From an uncultured Selenomonadaceae bacterium (lineage in GTDB: Bacteria; Bacillota; Negativicutes; Selenomonadales; Selenomonadaceae): 7,635 nt of DNA. The DNA is taken from the NCBI GenBank assembly GCA_945637225.1, contig CALZDE010000097.1, positions 1-7,635 of the forward strand, in the 5' to 3' direction. Shown piece by piece: positions 5,556 through 7,635 of the stretch (positions are counted from its first letter, which is position 1; every line of letters begins with the position of its first letter). The notes beneath the pieces were generated by a model. The model worked only from the letters and a program-made list of their open reading frames with translations. It did not search any database and had not been told where the DNA came from. Position numbers and translations under genes: made by a program.

Positions 5556-7502
5556 TCACTTCAATGCATCCTGACTCTGACGGAAACGATAAACGCCAAC
5601 GCCTAACTGACGAGGAGATTTTTCCTGCATATCAGCAAATGCCTTTTCATCAACAAATTTCTCACCATTTGCCAGCTTATCCAATGCATTTCTATAAAGC
5701 TTAGTTACCTGACCGACAAACTCTGGAGCATAATCCTTTGCTTCGATACGGAAGGAAGCTACGCCATTATACTTATCTAAATAGGAATAGTAGCACAGGT
5801 CCTTGGCAAAGAGTACATGGTCACGGCCAAACTGGTCCATGCGGAGAGGATGTACCTGATTAGCTCTGTCAAGCATAGCATAATGACGGTCATTAAACTC
5901 AGGATTAGCTAAATGATTGTATGGCAGAACCATAGCTGGCAGATTGTGGTCGCAAATCATAGACTCATAGGAGCCATGTATAATGACCTCAATAGGAAGC
6001 TCAGAAGCCTCAACCAAATTACGTAACTGCTCAAAAGACATTTCCAAAGAAGCAGTTGCCATAGTAATGCCGTTTTTCTTCATAAAACGTGCTGACATAT
6101 GGTTAAAGAGGTTGAAGGAGAAATCCGCCTGTACAGGAAGGCCGGTATTATCCTGTACCAGCTTCAAAGCACCTAAATTGCTGACAAGAATACCATCAGG
6201 ACGGTCAGCAAAGCTATTTAAAGCGGTAAGGAACTGCTCTAATTCACCACATTCACGACGCATAGTAGTACGTGGAGTCATGACAAAAAGCTGTACCTTC
6301 TGACTATGAGCAATAGAAATAGCTTCCTTTATTTCCTTTAAGCTCCAAGGACGTTTTGGGCGGAATACCTCACCGGAAAGATAAACTGCATCCGCACCGT
6401 TAGCACAAGCCTCCTTCAAAGAAGCCATATCGGAAACCTGTACGGAAAGACGGCGAGAGGTATTTTCCTTATTGATAGGACGCTCTGCATTTAAAATATC
6501 ATCCTGGAAGCCTGGCTCTTCAACAGCATTTGAGAAGAAACGTGGCTCACGTGTGCCATCCATGCCGATATCCTGTGCAGTTGGCTGACCAAGAGCGAAA
6601 GTAGTCGTGAAATCACGGGCACGATTTTCGTATAAGTCCTTCCAGTCATCTTCATTAACCTTAAAGCTGAGTGGATCCTCAATGTAAGCGTCAATAGCCT
6701 TGCGATAGGTAGCCACGATACGGCGGACAAAATCAGCTGGACGCATACGGCCTTCAATCTTGAAGGAGAATACACCTGCCTGAATCAGCTCAGGGATATT
6801 GCGGTACATGCACATATCCTTCAGTGCAAGACGGTACTTTTCTTCATCGAGCACCTCATTGGTATCTTCATCAATCAGCTTATAAGGCCAGCGGCAAGGC
6901 TTCAGGCAACGGCCACGATTACCGCTCTGACCGAAGAGAACACCGGAATGAATGCACTGACCGCTTTCAGAAATGCACATATCGCCATGCATGAAGTATT
7001 CAATTTCCAGACCAGTACGTTCTTTAAAGAGGGAAAGCTCAGAAAGAGTCATTTCACGTCCAACAACGATACGGGTGATACCATATTCCTTAAGCTTCTT
7101 AATAGCATGCTCGTTGTGGGTATTCATCATTACAGAGGTATGGAGAGGAATATCCAGTCCCATTTCCTTTACAATTTCCAGCACAGCGAAGTCCTGCACC
7201 AGAATAGCATCCGGCTTAATCTCGTTAAGATATGCAAGATATTCCTTTAAAGGCTCGATTTCTTCTACACTGATGAGGTTGTTGAGGGTTATGTAAAGGG
7301 AAACACCATGAGCATGGGTATATTCCACAGCCTTTTTCAGCATTTCATCATCAAAATTTGTATCTTTATTGCGGTGCATACGCATGTTGAAACGCTTACC
7401 GCCTAAATAAACTGCATCAGCACCAGCTTCTACTGCCGCTTCAAGAGCATCCCAAGTGCCAGCGGGTGCCAAAAGTTCAACTGACTTACGGTTTAAAATC
7501 AT
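5556..7502 (-). CDS. U32 family protein with two tandem U32 modules (probable RNA-hydroxylation/Fe-S type, annotated as 'peptidase U32')
   Basis: A 648-residue cytoplasmic protein. The first module (about 8-310) opens VELLAPAGTWDALEAA and carries the U32 signature around 167-205: HGDMC, SGQC and NRGRCLKPC. Its Cys176, Cys183, Cys199/Cys203 and Cys231 match the spacing of the cysteines that hold a 4Fe-4S cluster in UbiU and are conserved in RlhA and TrhP. The second module (about 352-612) repeats the same order: ADAVYLSGEVF, DGILVSNLGALKLV, IIHGSYESMICDHN, then KDLCYYSYLD and SFRIEAKDYAPEFV, but keeps only Cys517 and Cys570 of the pattern. Studied U32 proteins hydroxylate tRNA U34 (TrhP), 23S rRNA C2501 (RlhA) or ubiquinone precursors (UbiU-UbiV); true protease activity is doubtful for most. 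RlhA is of similar length (about 650) but its C-terminal half is of a different type, so orthology is not claimed. RNA modification is my inference. The ATG has AAGGAG at 7518-7513, ten bases upstream, and a good promoter. Confidence 0.85.
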   Translation of the reverse strand: MILNRKSVELLAPAGTWDALEAAVEAGADAVYLGGKRFNMRMHRNKDTNFDDEMLKKAVEYTHAHGVSLYITLNNLISVEEIEPLKEYLAYLNEIKPDAILVQDFAVLEIVKEMGLDIPLHTSVMMNTHNEHAIKKLKEYGITRIVVGREMTLSELSLFKERTGLEIEYFMHGDMCISESGQCIHSGVLFGQSGNRGRCLKPCRWPYKLIDEDTNEVLDEEKYRLALKDMCMYRNIPELIQAGVFSFKIEGRMRPADFVRRIVATYRKAIDAYIEDPLSFKVNEDDWKDLYENRARDFTTTFALGQPTAQDIGMDGTREPRFFSNAVEEPGFQDDILNAERPINKENTSRRLSVQVSDMASLKEACANGADAVYLSGEVFRPKRPWSLKEIKEAISIAHSQKVQLFVMTPRTTMRRECGELEQFLTALNSFADRPDGILVSNLGALKLVQDNTGLPVQADFSFNLFNHMSARFMKKNGITMATASLEMSFEQLRNLVEASELPIEVIIHGSYESMICDHNLPAMVLPYNHLANPEFNDRHYAMLDRANQVHPLRMDQFGRDHVLFAKDLCYYSYLDKYNGVASFRIEAKDYAPEFVGQVTKLYRNALDKLANGEKFVDEKAFADMQEKSPRQLGVGVYRFRQSQDALK

Positions 7503-7538
7503 TTGATTATGACTCCTTTTTATAGATATTCACGAAAT

Positions 7539-7567
7539 ATTATACCATTTTTACTATTATTTTTAAA
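7539..7567 (-). promoter_or_regulatory. Sigma-A-type promoter for the U32/aminotransferase pair
   Basis: On the - strand, a perfect -10 TATAAT (7544-7539) is preceded by TGG, an extended -10 motif, and a -35-like TTTAAA (7567-7562) lies 17 bases upstream. RNA should start near 7532, giving a leader of about 30 bases that contains AAGGAG before the ATG at 7502. The rest of the gap to the window end (7568-7635) is very AT-rich and shows no gene. A TTGAAA on the + strand at 7616-7621 could be the -35 of a rightward promoter, but its -10 would fall outside the window. Confidence 0.72.
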
Positions 7568-7635
7568 GAGTATTTACTAAGAAAAATATATTTATTGAAT
7601 ATTAAGTAAATTTAGTTGAAAAACATTCTTATATG

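Noticed and set aside
7573..7610. Inverted repeat TTTACT (7573-7578) and AGTAAA (7605-7610) upstream of the U32 promoter, a possible operator
   Set aside because: Short arms made mostly of A and T, in an AT-rich stretch where such matches arise by chance; it lies upstream of the -35 and no regulator gene is in view.
1..7635. Search for an undescribed defence, mobile or secretion system, CRISPR array, riboswitch or tRNA
   Set aside because: All sizeable genes belong to known metabolic, transport or modification families, the gaps are short, and no spacer-repeat arrays, transposase, integrase or structured leader was visible.

Overview
This is an ordinary chromosomal stretch from a low-GC, Gram-positive-type bacterium. 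Evidence for this is AT-rich intergenic DNA, strong purine-rich Shine-Dalgarno sites, consensus sigma-A-like promoters and compact co-directional gene groups. The family variants present (PduO-type cobalamin adenosyltransferase, an SSS symporter, a class III aminotransferase with a four-cysteine insertion, a two-module U32 protein) would suit an anaerobic Firmicute. Negativicutes is my best guess, but it rests on general impression and not on a diagnostic marker.

Layout, left to right. (1) Bases 2-1079, + strand: the last codons of homoserine dehydrogenase (hom), then homoserine kinase (thrB), closed by a clear intrinsic terminator. This is the homoserine/threonine branch of the aspartate amino-acid pathway. 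(2) Bases 1100-2473, + strand: a GTG-started sodium/solute symporter-family permease of unknown substrate, beginning only 20 bases after that terminator. (3) Bases 2470-4155, + strand: a strong promoter overlapping the symporter stop codon, followed by a gamma-carbonic-anhydrase-like hexapeptide protein, nucleoside diphosphate kinase (ndk) and PduO-type ATP:cob(I)alamin adenosyltransferase. These three form a probable operon ending in a bidirectional hairpin terminator. (4) Bases 4192-7502, - strand: a U32-family protein (promoter-proximal) and a class III PLP aminotransferase (distal), separated by 57 bases that contain a five-copy heptanucleotide tandem repeat. They converge on the same bidirectional terminator. 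(5) Bases 7503-7635: the AT-rich promoter region of the U32 gene, with no gene visible.

The genes are mostly metabolic housekeeping: threonine synthesis, nucleotide balance, B12 cofactor activation, amino-group transfer and probable RNA modification. I see no defence system, mobile element, CRISPR array, tRNA or rRNA, and no convincing new multi-gene system. The items most worth a second look are the tandem U32 architecture with a degenerate second half, the heptad repeat that puts stop codons in all six frames, the four-cysteine insertion in the aminotransferase, the altered sodium-site position in the symporter, and the start-codon ambiguity of the aminotransferase.
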